The notes: generated by a model not told the origin, from the sequence alone. A stretch of 64,000 nucleotides of DNA from Bacteroidales bacterium (GCA_017626355.1 JAGAIY010000001.1:1-64000); one strand, 5' to 3'. Counted from the first letter of the stretch, positions 46,696 through 56,310 are shown. Translations and numbers: made by a program.

Positions 46696-48009
46696 TTATG
46701 CTTTTGCCTTGTCCTTCACGAAGTACACTGCCACCGCTCCGCAGACAAGAAGCACGCCTGCCACGATGAACATGCTCACCTGAGCGCCGCCGACCATCTT
46801 GAGCACGAAGCCTCCGCAGGCAGCTGCAACGATCTGCGGAAGGCAGATTGTACCGTTGAACAGGCCGAGGTAGGTTCCGATATGGTCACCTGAAAGCGAG
46901 TTGGTGAGAAGGGTGAAAGGAATCGCCAGCATAGCCGCCCATGCCACTCCGATAAAGAGGAACGAGATGAAGAGGAGATACTGGTCGTGTACGAAGAACA
47001 CCGATGCGAAGCCGACCGCTCCGATGAGCAGGCTGACTACATACGCTGTCTTGATAGACTTGAACTTAGGGATCACAAGCGCCCAGAGCACTGAACCTAC
47101 AGACTGAAGCGCGAAGAGGATTCCGACCCAGTTGCCGGCCTCCTGATAGCCTGCCGACTTCACGTCTGTCGTACCCCATACGGTGTCAGCGATGGCGCCG
47201 TTGGTATATGTCCACATGTAGAGGAAGGCTGCCCAGCAGAAGAACTGCACCAGACCCACTGTCCAGAATGTGCCCGGAGCCTTCCTGAGAAGCTCGAACA
47301 TGCCCGGACCTTTGCCTTCAGCCTCTTTCTTCTTGAGGTCAATGCCATGAAACTCGGCATATTCCTTCGGAGGCATCTCCTTGACTTTCAATGTGGTGAA
47401 GAGGACGCAGAGGATGAGGATCACCGATCCGATGTAGAACGAGTACTTCACTGTGTCCGGAATCTGTCCCTCAGGGGCAGTGTTGGCAAGTCCGATCCAT
47501 GCGAAGAGGAACGGGAAGATGAATCCTACCAGACCGCCGGCGTTCACGAGGAAGCTCTGGATCGAATAGGCCTGGCCTTTCTGCTCTTCGCTCACCATGT
47601 CACCCACCAGCATCTTGAACGGCTGCATAGCCATGTTGATGGATGTATCAAGCAGCATAAGGGCCACGAGACCGAAGATCATCGCACCGGTGAACGTGAA
47701 GTTGAAGTTTCCTGCGTTAGGAAGCAGGCACATCACCGCAATCGCGATCACTGAACCGAGGAAAAGATAAGGGATACGGCGGCCGAAACGGCACCATGTC
47801 CTGTCACTGTACTTTCCTACGAGAGGCTGTACGATCATACCCATCAGCGGGGGAAGGATCCAGAAGAAGCTGAGACTGTGGGGATCAGCTCCCAAAGTCG
47901 CAAAGATGCGGCTGATGTTGGCACTCTGAAGGGAATATGCGATCTGGACACCGAAGAATCCGAAACTGATATTCCACAACTGCCAGAACGTAAGTTTCGC
48001 TTTTTGCAT
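46696..48009 (-). CDS. malT: MFS maltose/maltooligosaccharide transporter, MalT-like
   Basis: Inner-membrane transporter of 437 residues and 12 helices that brings maltose or glucose into the cell after periplasmic cleavage. LTFWQLWNISFGFFGVQIAYSLQSANISRIFATLGAD is the conserved TM1 of the SLC45-like sugar:proton symporters used in Bacteroidota sus clusters, and SDRTWCRFGRRIPYLFLG is the RxGRR loop typical of this group. Its place at the head of the leftward starch operon supports maltose as substrate. It is divergent from the LytS-like kinase gene; the 194-bp gap holds 21-bp-spaced direct repeats. The name malT here means transporter, not the E. coli regulator. Confidence 0.88.
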   Translation of the reverse strand: MQKAKLTFWQLWNISFGFFGVQIAYSLQSANISRIFATLGADPHSLSFFWILPPLMGMIVQPLVGKYSDRTWCRFGRRIPYLFLGSVIAIAVMCLLPNAGNFNFTFTGAMIFGLVALMLLDTSINMAMQPFKMLVGDMVSEEQKGQAYSIQSFLVNAGGLVGFIFPFLFAWIGLANTAPEGQIPDTVKYSFYIGSVILILCVLFTTLKVKEMPPKEYAEFHGIDLKKKEAEGKGPGMFELLRKAPGTFWTVGLVQFFCWAAFLYMWTYTNGAIADTVWGTTDVKSAGYQEAGNWVGILFALQSVGSVLWALVIPKFKSIKTAYVVSLLIGAVGFASVFFVHDQYLLFISFLFIGVAWAAMLAIPFTLLTNSLSGDHIGTYLGLFNGTICLPQIVAAACGGFVLKMVGGAQVSMFIVAGVLLVCGAVAVYFVKDKAKA

Positions 48010-48054
48010 TATTTGTGGTTTTTGGTTATTAATCCTAATGTTATTACAATTTTG

Positions 48055-48144
48055 CGAAAATAATCATAATTTGGCACAGATAAAAAAGCACATGACGAAC
48101 TGTTGAAAGAAAGTGATGAATTGGCGGATTTCCATGATGAATTG
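48055..48144. promoter_or_regulatory. Direct-repeat operator and malT promoter between malT and the LytS/LytTR genes
   Basis: TGATGAATTG occurs at 48114-48123 and 48135-48144, and TGACGAACTG (two mismatches) at 48093-48102: three 10-mers with starts exactly 21 bp apart, two turns of the helix. LytTR regulators such as AgrA bind pairs of 9-bp repeats with 21-bp periodicity, so this is a likely site for the adjacent LytTR protein. A possible malT -7 box on the minus strand is TATTTTCG at 48062-48055, one mismatch from consensus, which places the repeats directly upstream of the malT promoter, as for an activator. A weaker fourth unit may begin at 48156. Confidence 0.6.
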
Positions 48145-48203
48145 TAAGCAAAGATTGGAGAATCTGAGCAAAATTGCTATCTTCGGGCAATCAAAGGACT
48201 TAT

Positions 48204-49589
48204 ATGCCAAGACTTAAGGACATAAATGTAGCCTGGATCATACATGTCTTCGCGCTGCTGCACGCAGTCGTGACCCTTGTCTGCAGGCATGCCGGACTGA
48301 ATGACGAGCTGCTTCTGACAGTGCTTACCATGTCCATGATCCTGCTTATCTGCATGAAAAGATGGATCAGCATCGAATATGCAGCCGCATGTGTCATCAT
48401 GGCCAACATACTGGGCTATATCCTCGGACATCTTGGCGCCGACATCCTTCAGTCCCTGATAAGCACCAACCATGCGGCGAATGCAATCGCCACCATCATA
48501 ACCACCGAGATCCTTGGCTGGACGATAGAGCTTCTGACCAGACTGTTCCACCCCAGAAAGGCCGGCCACGACGAAATAACAATGTCATCGCCCCAGACGC
48601 TCTGGCTGCTTGCAGCCATTGTGACGATCTATATCATCCGCATAGGAATAGTCCTGCTTTTCTCTACAGAACCGTTCAGCGAAGCCGACATTATGGGAGC
48701 CAGCTCCAGAGTATTCTCCAATTCGGCGTCCCTGATGATCATGATAGCGCTCAACGTGCTGTATATCAGATGGTACGGATCCGATTTCAAGCTCAAGCGC
48801 ATTCCCCAGATCCTGATCCTGTCGGCCTTCATGCTCGCTGTCTGCCTGATAGAGGTCATCATCTTGGGCATAAGATCCGAATCCGGCCTCAAGGCTGCAT
48901 TCACCTACGACTTCCCTGTCCTGTTCATGACCTCCCTCATCGCCGAAGTCACGGTATACTGCATCGTGTATGTGATAAACTATGCCATCGAGGCGCGAAG
49001 CGAGGCCAAGGAGGCCAAGGGAATGGCCAATATCGCCGAATACCGCTATTTCAAACTCAAGCATCAGGTCAATCCGCACTTCCTCTTCAACTCCCTGAAC
49101 ATACTTGACTGCCTCGTATGCGAGGAAAAGACGGAAGAAGCCAGCACATACATCCACAAGCTGGCCGGCCTCTACAGATACATGCTCAAGACCGAGGAGG
49201 AGAAACTCGTGACGCTCAGGGAGGAACTTGACTTTGCCCGGCAGTACTACGAACTTCTCAAGATACGCTTTCCGAAGGGACTGATCATGGAAGTTTCCAT
49301 ACCGGAGGACAGTATGTCCAGATATGTGGTGCCTTGCAGCCTCCAGCTGCTCATAGAGAATGCCACGAAGCACAATGCAGCCACTCCCTCACACCCGCTT
49401 ACCATAACGATGACCGGAAACGGGGAGCAGGTCAGCGTCTGCAACGAAATCATACCGAAAGTAAGCAAGAGTCCCTCAGGTGGACTCGGACTCAAATACA
49501 TGCAGCAGCAGTATCTCGACCTTTCAGGCAAGAGAGTTGATATAGAGCATACGGCTGAAAGATTTTGCGTAACAATACCGTTATTATGA
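48204..49589 (+). CDS. LytS-type sensor histidine kinase
   Basis: 461 residues from ATG 48204; the TTG frame start 30 bases earlier is less likely. The N-terminal half has about seven hydrophobic helices (INVAWIIHVFALLHAVVTLV, LLTVLTMSMILLIC, and others to residue 260), with no large periplasmic sensor. A short coiled segment (EARSEAKEAKGMANIAEYR) joins the His_kinase domain LKHQVNPHFLFNSLNIL with phosphoacceptor His292. The ATPase part shows the N-box LLIENATKHNA and the GGLGLKYMQQQY glycine loop. It overlaps the response regulator by 4 bases. Context between two starch operons suggests it senses a sugar-linked membrane signal; this is inference. Confidence 0.9.
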   Translation: MPRLKDINVAWIIHVFALLHAVVTLVCRHAGLNDELLLTVLTMSMILLICMKRWISIEYAAACVIMANILGYILGHLGADILQSLISTNHAANAIATIITTEILGWTIELLTRLFHPRKAGHDEITMSSPQTLWLLAAIVTIYIIRIGIVLLFSTEPFSEADIMGASSRVFSNSASLMIMIALNVLYIRWYGSDFKLKRIPQILILSAFMLAVCLIEVIILGIRSESGLKAAFTYDFPVLFMTSLIAEVTVYCIVYVINYAIEARSEAKEAKGMANIAEYRYFKLKHQVNPHFLFNSLNILDCLVCEEKTEEASTYIHKLAGLYRYMLKTEEEKLVTLREELDFARQYYELLKIRFPKGLIMEVSIPEDSMSRYVVPCSLQLLIENATKHNAATPSHPLTITMTGNGEQVSVCNEIIPKVSKSPSGGLGLKYMQQQYLDLSGKRVDIEHTAERFCVTIPLL

Positions 49590-50344
49590 ATATCCTGATA
49601 GTAGAAGATGAGGTTATGGCTCAGAAGAGCCTTGCCAGAGTACTTACAAATAATTTCCCCGACTTCAGGATTGTCGGATGCACGGACTCGGTAAAGAGCA
49701 CCGTTGCATGGCTGAACGATCCTGCGAATGTGGCGGACATCATTTTCATGGATGTGGAACTCCTGGACGGGGTCTGCTTCGAGATATTCCGTCAGACGAA
49801 AGTCAAGGCCAAGGTCATAATGACCACGGCTTATGACAGCTATGCCCTCAAGGCCTTCGAAGCAGGAAGCGTGGACTATCTCCTAAAGCCTATCGAGCCT
49901 GATGCCTTGAAAAGGGCAGTAGCACGCTGCCGCATGAGCGGAGGCATCATAAATGTGGAAGAGCTCATTAAGGCGACCGGAGGGATTCCAGCTGCAAGAA
50001 AGGAATACAAGGAAAGATACCTGATACGCGTCAACGACAGAATCATTCCTCTGGAAACCAATAAGATAGCCTACATTTATTCGGAAGAGAAGAGCAACTG
50101 GCTCGTCACTTTCGACGGACATAAATATATAATAGACTCCTCGCTCAACATAGTGAACGAGGAGTTGAATCCTGAATGTTTCTTTATGATATCGCGCAGC
50201 TGCATCATCTCCCTGAAAGCCATTACCAGCATAATCAAGCAGGCTGGAGGCCGTCTGAGGGTAATCCCGACTCCGGAGACCTCATTCGAGATGACTGTCA
50301 GCCGTTCACGCGTCGATGACTTCCTTTCATGGCTCGAGAAGTAG
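49586..50344 (+). CDS. LytTR-family response regulator
   Basis: 252 residues from the ATG at 49586, which overlaps the kinase stop as ATGA, so translation is coupled. Receiver domain MNILIVEDEV with acidic residues E7 and D8, phosphorylated D56 (IIFMDVELLDG), conserved Thr in MTTAYDS and the KP motif (YLLKPIEPDALK). The LytTR DNA-binding domain covers about 150-250 (RYLIRVNDRIIPLETNKIAYIYSEEKSN, CFFMISRSCIISLKAI, ending VDDFLSWLEK). It likely binds the 21-bp-spaced repeats upstream of malT. Its 3' end overlaps the convergent GH106-like gene by 18 bases. It may replace SusR as the regulator of this starch locus. Confidence 0.92.
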   Translation: MNILIVEDEVMAQKSLARVLTNNFPDFRIVGCTDSVKSTVAWLNDPANVADIIFMDVELLDGVCFEIFRQTKVKAKVIMTTAYDSYALKAFEAGSVDYLLKPIEPDALKRAVARCRMSGGIINVEELIKATGGIPAARKEYKERYLIRVNDRIIPLETNKIAYIYSEEKSNWLVTFDGHKYIIDSSLNIVNEELNPECFFMISRSCIISLKAITSIIKQAGGRLRVIPTPETSFEMTVSRSRVDDFLSWLEK

Positions 50345-52270
50345 CTCCTTAGCAGAGAAACCGAGGTCTATGACCTCCACCTTCCCGTTTCCGCCGACCT
50401 TGAGCATCAGAGACTCATTAGGTCTGAATTCCAGCGTCAGATGCTGCGCCCCTGCTGACGTATTGACTGTCAGCTCTCTGCGCGAGCCCTTGTCTTCGAA
50501 GGCCTGGCCATAACGGAGCGGGTATTTGAGCTGTCTTGCCGCCGGATTCGCTACAAATATGTAGAGTTCTTCTCCGTCCATGCGGCACCAGAAATCCGGC
50601 AGATCCTCTCCTTCGATCAAAGGTTTCTGCTTCAGAATATCCGAAGGCACGGCAGAAACATTGGTCAGAGACATAAGTCCGGCATAAAGGTCCGCATACT
50701 CTCCGGACTTGTTCATACCGGGCTGCTTCGGCTCACGTGGCATGACTACAGGAAGTCCCTGTTCAGCAAGACGCAGCACCTGTCTCAGCGTCTCGATATC
50801 AAGCCACTCCACATCCACAGCAAGTGCCGAGAACGTCATGTCTCCGTAGCGGAGAAGCCCGTCTGAGAACGAAGCCTGAGAAAGCACCTTGGCATTCACC
50901 CACAAAGGCTGATATCCCTTCAGATAGTCGGGAGCGAAGACATAACGGAGTTCATACTCTCCCCAGACCCAAGGCATCTGCAATGAATCCGGATATTCCA
51001 CTCCCATCCAAGAGTCTTCGAGAGGAAGATACATGGCTACATCAGAATATGTCCTGCCCTTCCTCATGTAACGAGAGACCTTGGCCATATAATCATTGAA
51101 CTCCTTCAGCTGGTCCTTGAAGAAAGAATCCGGTCCCACATGTACGGACGCATAGAAATGGTTGTCATTCTTTCCCTTGCCCTTTTCGTTGAAAGGCATT
51201 CCATGCCATATGATCTGGTTGGTGCCGTTTGCGAACAGTGCATCGGCAATGAGACGCATGTCACCGATCTGCTCTTGATCCTGGTACGGGCCCTTTCCTC
51301 CCCAGCCCTTCCATCCGTAAAGACAGGTGAAACTCTCCGATGTCACGATATCATTACCTGCAAGAGCTGCAGCTGAAGCAGGAATGCGTCCATAGTTAGG
51401 TTCATACAGAATTGCCTCTGTCTCAGGTACATCCACAAGCATGAACGCACCGAGGAGATCCGCGGGAGCACCTCCGCACTGAGACCTCGAGAATGCACCC
51501 TGGGAATGGGCATTGTCTGTAAAAGGCTTATAGAACTCATACAGGACATAATCAGACATAAGAGTCATGTAGTCATAGTACACATCTTCATTGCCGGGTT
51601 CATAGAGCTTGTCCATATAAGGCTCTACAGCATAGCCGAAACGTTCCTTGAACTTCTCGCCGAAGCCATCTGTCCAGAGATGCCTTGTCTCCACCTCCCA
51701 TGAATCCACGAAGACTCCCGACCTGGAGCCCTTGTAGGCATCCTTCAGGCCTTCGTTCATACGGGCGGCATAATAGGCGAAAGCCTCCCTGTCAAGATGG
51801 TTCAGGATCTTCGCCTTTCTCGGATGCTCCCATGTGAGAGTACGGTTCTGAGGAGACTCCTTCTGATAGAAAGAATGCGTGGCATACTCGTCCGGAAGAT
51901 CGAAGGCATTGAAAGGCCAGAGGGTTCCATAGGTAAAGTCACATCCCAGACCGAGAGAATCGGCAGCACGTTTGGCATAATTGACCGGAGCGGCCCATTC
52001 CTTGGAAAGCCATGCGGGACGCACGATAGTGCTGTCGCCACGCATAGGATAGACCCAGGCTATCTCCACTCCGCCGAATCCGTTGTCCTTCAGCCACTCG
52101 AGCTGATAAAGGATGTCATCATTGCTTATCTCCGAAGCGAACCACCACCATCTTGTATATGGCCTGCCCTCTGCATAAGGTTCCACCTCAGTCCGCTGTA
52201 CCGAAGTACATGAAAAGGTGGTGCCCAGAACTAGCACCACCAGCATAGTAAAAATGTTTCTTATCTTCAT
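50327..52270 (-). CDS. Short GH106-like glycoside hydrolase lipoprotein
   Basis: 647 residues with lipoprotein signal (VLVLGTTFSCTS). The opening PYTRWWWFASEISNDDILYQLEWLKDNGFGGVEIAWVYPM is the GH106 alpha-L-rhamnosidase N-terminal pattern (RWWWxG...GGVE), and DYVLYEFYKPFTDNAHSQGAFSRSQCGGAPADLL and DIVTSESFTCL look like barrel parts carrying acidic residues. Full GH106 enzymes are around 1000-1100 residues with added galactose-binding and Ig-like domains; those are absent, and the protein ends after a small beta domain. Activity may differ from rhamnosidase. It lies 3 bases after malQ in a starch operon, an odd partner. Its end overlaps the regulator gene by 18 bases. Confidence 0.7.
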   Translation of the reverse strand: MKIRNIFTMLVVLVLGTTFSCTSVQRTEVEPYAEGRPYTRWWWFASEISNDDILYQLEWLKDNGFGGVEIAWVYPMRGDSTIVRPAWLSKEWAAPVNYAKRAADSLGLGCDFTYGTLWPFNAFDLPDEYATHSFYQKESPQNRTLTWEHPRKAKILNHLDREAFAYYAARMNEGLKDAYKGSRSGVFVDSWEVETRHLWTDGFGEKFKERFGYAVEPYMDKLYEPGNEDVYYDYMTLMSDYVLYEFYKPFTDNAHSQGAFSRSQCGGAPADLLGAFMLVDVPETEAILYEPNYGRIPASAAALAGNDIVTSESFTCLYGWKGWGGKGPYQDQEQIGDMRLIADALFANGTNQIIWHGMPFNEKGKGKNDNHFYASVHVGPDSFFKDQLKEFNDYMAKVSRYMRKGRTYSDVAMYLPLEDSWMGVEYPDSLQMPWVWGEYELRYVFAPDYLKGYQPLWVNAKVLSQASFSDGLLRYGDMTFSALAVDVEWLDIETLRQVLRLAEQGLPVVMPREPKQPGMNKSGEYADLYAGLMSLTNVSAVPSDILKQKPLIEGEDLPDFWCRMDGEELYIFVANPAARQLKYPLRYGQAFEDKGSRRELTVNTSAGAQHLTLEFRPNESLMLKVGGNGKVEVIDLGFSAKELLLEP

Positions 52271-52273
52271 AGC

Positions 52274-54880
52274 TTAGCAACGTCCGCTGTTGCAGATCAT
52301 ACCTGTAAGATTTTCATTGAAGTCAATCTCGTTCATGAGATCCTCAAGTGTAAGGTGCATGCGGTAACGCCAGTAGTGACGTGAGTTGGCAGGCACATTG
52401 ATCCTTTCCTTGTTCGGATCTTCAAGACGGATGTTCAGATCCATGGAAAGCCAGTCCTGAAGCGGAATGATGGTGAACATCGCAGGGGATGCAAGATGTC
52501 TGTCAAGCACATAGCGGCATACCCAAGGTTCGCAGAAATAAGGTGTGTCGCCATGACCGCCGACAACTTCATGGAAGAACCTGTCGGTCAGTTCACGATC
52601 CTCCTCCCACCATGCACGGATAGGGTTCATGTCATGGGTTGAAGTGGTGCAGACAGAAAGATAAGGATATCTTGCAGGATCAGCAAAGGTCTCCTCGACC
52701 GACTTAGGCATCCTCTGGATCTCGAGTGAGAGAATCCTCAGGCTGCTCATCACATCAGGAACGCAGGCAGGGATCATTCCAAGGTCCTCACCGCAGGCGA
52801 GCATGCCTGTAGAATCCAGAAGATCAGGGAGTTTCTTCATTGCAGACTCATACCAGAACTGGTTGTGCCTGTGATAGAAGAAATCATTGTGGAGCTTTTC
52901 GAACGCGCCGCGTCTGTAAGCGTCGAGCGAACGGAACGAATATGTGGACTGTCCGCTGATGCGAGGATGATAATATCCCTTCTGACGCGGATCCTCGACA
53001 AAGAGCACATCGTCAAGGAGAGTCATGAGACCCTCGCGGAGCTTTGTTGTCTTCTCATCATCTCCCTTGAGCTTGTCAGCCACCTTTCTCTGGGTGCTGT
53101 ATGCCGGAAGAAGCTTTCCATCCTTGAGATACTTGGTCTTCACCTCGTCCGCAAGATCGCCGAAGATCTCCCAAAGCACCCAATCATAGGTTATAGGAGT
53201 CGACCACTTGCCGTCTTCCATATCGAAGCCGAGAGCCGCAAGTTCATCAGCAGAATAAGGAAGGGCCGGATTGAAATAGCCGAGCAGACCGTGGACTGCA
53301 TCCATAGGGATCTCCCAGATTCGGAAGAAACCGAGGATATGGTCGATACGGAATGCATCGAAATACTCGGACATCTTGTTCAGACGCGCCTTCCACCATG
53401 CGAAGCCGTCCTTTGCCATCTTTTCCCAGTTGTATGTAGGGAAGCCCCAGTTCTGTCCGAAGGCCGAGAATGCATCAGGCGGTGCTCCTGCCTGGGAATT
53501 CATATGGAAGAGCTCAGGATAGAGCCATGCATCCACACTTGTACGGCTGATTCCGATCGGAAGGTCACCCTTGAAGATCACTCCGTGTTCATGGGCATAG
53601 CTGCACACCTCGGAAAGCTGGCAGTCCAGATGGTACTGGACGAAACACCAGAAGTTTACATCCTCCTTATGCTCCTCGCAAAGGGCATCCACCTTCTTCT
53701 GGTTATATTTTGCATAGCCCTTCCACTTTGAGAAGTCAGGGGTTCCGTTAAGGTCGCGGAGCACACTGAATACCGCATAAGGAAGGAGCCAGTGATTGTT
53801 TTTCGCGATGAATTCCTTGTATGCCTTTGTCGCAGACAATTTCTTGAAAGTCTTGGCGAAAGCCTTCTTCAGGAGGGCCAGCTTGGCCTTGTTCACTCTC
53901 TCGTAGTCAATCTGGTCGAGAGCATTCAGCTCTGCCTGAAGGGCCTTGTATTCCTCATCCTCCGCTACGCCGGCAGCAGGAAGATTGATATACTGAGGAT
54001 GAAGGGCGAATGTAGAATTAGGGTTGTACGGATATGAATCCTCCCATGTGCCGAACATGGTTGTATCGTTGATCGGAAGAAGCTGGAGCACGCTCTGACC
54101 TGTCTCGACAGCCCAGTCGACCATCTTCTTGAGATCATAGAACTCTCCTACTCCGAAATCATCCTCGCTGCGAAGCGAGAACACCGGGATGGCTGTACCT
54201 GCACCCTTCCATACGCGACCGCTGAAACGAGGTTCGATCGAAGCGTCCACGACAAAAACATCCTCCTGTGCCGGATGAGAGAACATACGGTTTTCTCCGT
54301 CCTCCCAGGCTACAGGCATGAGAGTTTCCTTGTCCGCTATTATGAGCTTGTAAGCAAATGTATCTGTAACCTTGAGGGAAAGGGTCCATAAAGGGAATTC
54401 AGATGAATCGAAAGGTATTATGGCATTCCAGTCATCCAGAGCCTTTCCGCTGCCGGCAAGGGCAAGCACTTCATCAGGACGGACTACAGGAGCCATCACT
54501 TTCAGGAGCACATTCGCATCCTTAGCCTTAGAAACCTTTTTTACTGCATCATGACGACCGAAGATGGCCTTTGTGAATGCCGAAGAATAGAACGGAGCGT
54601 CTGCAGGACGGTCAATCCACCTGTCTGCAATCTCAAGCACTGCGGGAGCTGTTCCTTCTGGAAGAGCAAGAGCATGAGTCTTCCACTCCTTGCGGACCAC
54701 CGCACCGTCACGCACTACTTCGTAAGAATACTCTGACACCTTTGCAGGATTGAAACGGGGAATCTCCACACACCAGAGGCCTTCAGCTACATAATTGAGG
54801 GGATAGCGCTTTCCACCAAGACAGAGGACGAGTTCTTCGCCCCACGCTGTCCTGTATTCAATGCTGATCTGTAATTTCAT
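52274..54880 (-). CDS. malQ: 4-alpha-glucanotransferase (GH77) with N-terminal starch-binding domains
   Basis: 868-residue amylomaltase of the DPE2 type that transfers glucan chains between maltose and larger acceptors in the cytoplasm; no signal peptide. Two N-terminal CBM20-like domains cover about 1-110 and 120-245 (MKLQISIEYRTAWGEELVLC, VLLKVMAPVVRPDEVLALAG). The GH77 barrel starts near AIPVFSLRSEDDFGVGEFYDLKKMVDW and carries nucleophile D513 (FRIDHILGFFRIWE), acid/base E698 (ACGEDLGMIP) and the CTTSTHDMNPIR Asp. An insertion after the barrel start is typical of this type. It lies 2 bases after the antiporter gene, so both are cotranscribed. Confidence 0.94.
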   Translation of the reverse strand: MKLQISIEYRTAWGEELVLCLGGKRYPLNYVAEGLWCVEIPRFNPAKVSEYSYEVVRDGAVVRKEWKTHALALPEGTAPAVLEIADRWIDRPADAPFYSSAFTKAIFGRHDAVKKVSKAKDANVLLKVMAPVVRPDEVLALAGSGKALDDWNAIIPFDSSEFPLWTLSLKVTDTFAYKLIIADKETLMPVAWEDGENRMFSHPAQEDVFVVDASIEPRFSGRVWKGAGTAIPVFSLRSEDDFGVGEFYDLKKMVDWAVETGQSVLQLLPINDTTMFGTWEDSYPYNPNSTFALHPQYINLPAAGVAEDEEYKALQAELNALDQIDYERVNKAKLALLKKAFAKTFKKLSATKAYKEFIAKNNHWLLPYAVFSVLRDLNGTPDFSKWKGYAKYNQKKVDALCEEHKEDVNFWCFVQYHLDCQLSEVCSYAHEHGVIFKGDLPIGISRTSVDAWLYPELFHMNSQAGAPPDAFSAFGQNWGFPTYNWEKMAKDGFAWWKARLNKMSEYFDAFRIDHILGFFRIWEIPMDAVHGLLGYFNPALPYSADELAALGFDMEDGKWSTPITYDWVLWEIFGDLADEVKTKYLKDGKLLPAYSTQRKVADKLKGDDEKTTKLREGLMTLLDDVLFVEDPRQKGYYHPRISGQSTYSFRSLDAYRRGAFEKLHNDFFYHRHNQFWYESAMKKLPDLLDSTGMLACGEDLGMIPACVPDVMSSLRILSLEIQRMPKSVEETFADPARYPYLSVCTTSTHDMNPIRAWWEEDRELTDRFFHEVVGGHGDTPYFCEPWVCRYVLDRHLASPAMFTIIPLQDWLSMDLNIRLEDPNKERINVPANSRHYWRYRMHLTLEDLMNEIDFNENLTGMICNSGRC

Positions 54881-54882
54881 AT

Positions 54883-56268
54883 CTAATTGTTATTTTGGTT
54901 TTGTGTTATTTTCATTTTCTTCCAATTGAGTACAGGCAGGATGAACGACACCAGAGCCGCAGCAAGCCAGAACCACGACACCGGACCGAAATCGTACACA
55001 TCCATACCGTCAGCAACTGTAGTATTGCACTGTATGAGGTACCCGCTCGTAATATCCTGCAGACCGGCAGCCACATAGCTTGAAATGCCGACAACGCCCA
55101 AAGCGGCTCCCGTAGCCTTCCTCGGCACGATATCCACAGCCATGAGCCCGGCCACTATGCAATAAAGCACTCCTACCGCAAGACTGAACAAAGATACATA
55201 AAAGATATTCAATACAAAACTTCCTTTGAAAAAGAGGAACATGGCCAAAGCGACGAAGCTCAGGATGCCGGACAGAATAGCAGGCTTGACCCTGTCTCCC
55301 TTGAAGACCGAGTCGGAAAGCCAGCCGGCGAGAACCGTTCCCACCACACCGAAGGCAGCGGAAAAGGCTATGATCTGCGTCGCGTCCTCCAGCGAGAAAT
55401 CCTTGGCCTTCTGAAGGAAAAGCACTCCCCAGCCAGCCACAGCATACTTCGTTATGTAGATGAAGGCGCTCGAGAGGGCTATTATCCATATGCCTGGATG
55501 CTTGATTATAAGCTTCTGAAGATCTTTGGTAGCCATCTGGTCTTCCTTCGTCTTCATCTCGCCGGAAAGTTCATATATGGACGGAAGACCCTTGCTTTCA
55601 GGAGTATCCGAAACAAACAGCAGGATAATGGCCGAGCCTATCAGGCCGGCTGCCGCCGCCACTATGAAGCCGTACTGCCAGCCGAATGCACCGACCACCA
55701 CACCTGTCAATATGAAAGACAGGAATTCACCGACATAAGGAGTGGAGCTGAATATGCTGTAGTATGTGCCTCTCTTCGAACGTGGGAACCATCTTGAAAG
55801 GCTGATGACCCCGGGAGGCGATCCCATGGACTGCATCCAGCCGTTTATTCCCCACAAGACTGCGAAACAGATGAACACAAGCACCGAAGAAAGTCCAGCC
55901 GGCCCATGGATCAGACCGAGGACACCCATGATGAGGTTGACCGCTGACGAAATGAAAAGTCCTGTAGCCATGAACCTGCGCACATTGCAGTAATCCGCTA
56001 TGAAGCCGTTCATGAATTTTCCTACCGCATATACGAACAGAAGGGATGATCCGATCAGGCCGAGCTGGCCGGCAGAAAGCACACCTTCATCGATCAGAGG
56101 CTGCTTCACCACACTCAAGCTCATACGGCAGACATAATAAAGGCTATAGGCTACCGTCGCTCCCCAGAAAGTCTTGTTTCTGAGAGCCTTGTATTCTGAA
56201 TCGATCTTTCCGCCCTCTACCTTTGCCGCAGAAGGCTTGCTGATCCTATAAAAAGAATATAATCCCAT
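54883..56268 (-). CDS. Organophosphate:phosphate antiporter (GlpT/UhpT-like MFS)
   Basis: 461 residues, 12 predicted helices. FWGATVAYSLYYVCRMSLSVVKQPLIDEG is the N-terminal signature of the organophosphate antiporter family (Tyr-Arg in TM1), and GWMQSMGSPPGVISLSRWFPRSKRGTYYSIFSSTPYVGE is its second strongly conserved block. These carriers swap inorganic phosphate for glycerol-3-phosphate, hexose-6-phosphate or phosphoglycerate; which one is not clear. It is the first gene of a leftward unit with malQ and the GH106-like gene. A good -7 box is 43 bases upstream. Import of a phosphorylated sugar would fit glucan metabolism, but that is inference. Confidence 0.88.
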   Translation of the reverse strand: MGLYSFYRISKPSAAKVEGGKIDSEYKALRNKTFWGATVAYSLYYVCRMSLSVVKQPLIDEGVLSAGQLGLIGSSLLFVYAVGKFMNGFIADYCNVRRFMATGLFISSAVNLIMGVLGLIHGPAGLSSVLVFICFAVLWGINGWMQSMGSPPGVISLSRWFPRSKRGTYYSIFSSTPYVGEFLSFILTGVVVGAFGWQYGFIVAAAAGLIGSAIILLFVSDTPESKGLPSIYELSGEMKTKEDQMATKDLQKLIIKHPGIWIIALSSAFIYITKYAVAGWGVLFLQKAKDFSLEDATQIIAFSAAFGVVGTVLAGWLSDSVFKGDRVKPAILSGILSFVALAMFLFFKGSFVLNIFYVSLFSLAVGVLYCIVAGLMAVDIVPRKATGAALGVVGISSYVAAGLQDITSGYLIQCNTTVADGMDVYDFGPVSWFWLAAALVSFILPVLNWKKMKITQNQNNN

Positions 56269-56310
56269 TGCTTAAATGCCTTATCAGCCGTCTTTAAACG
56301 ACGCAATTGA

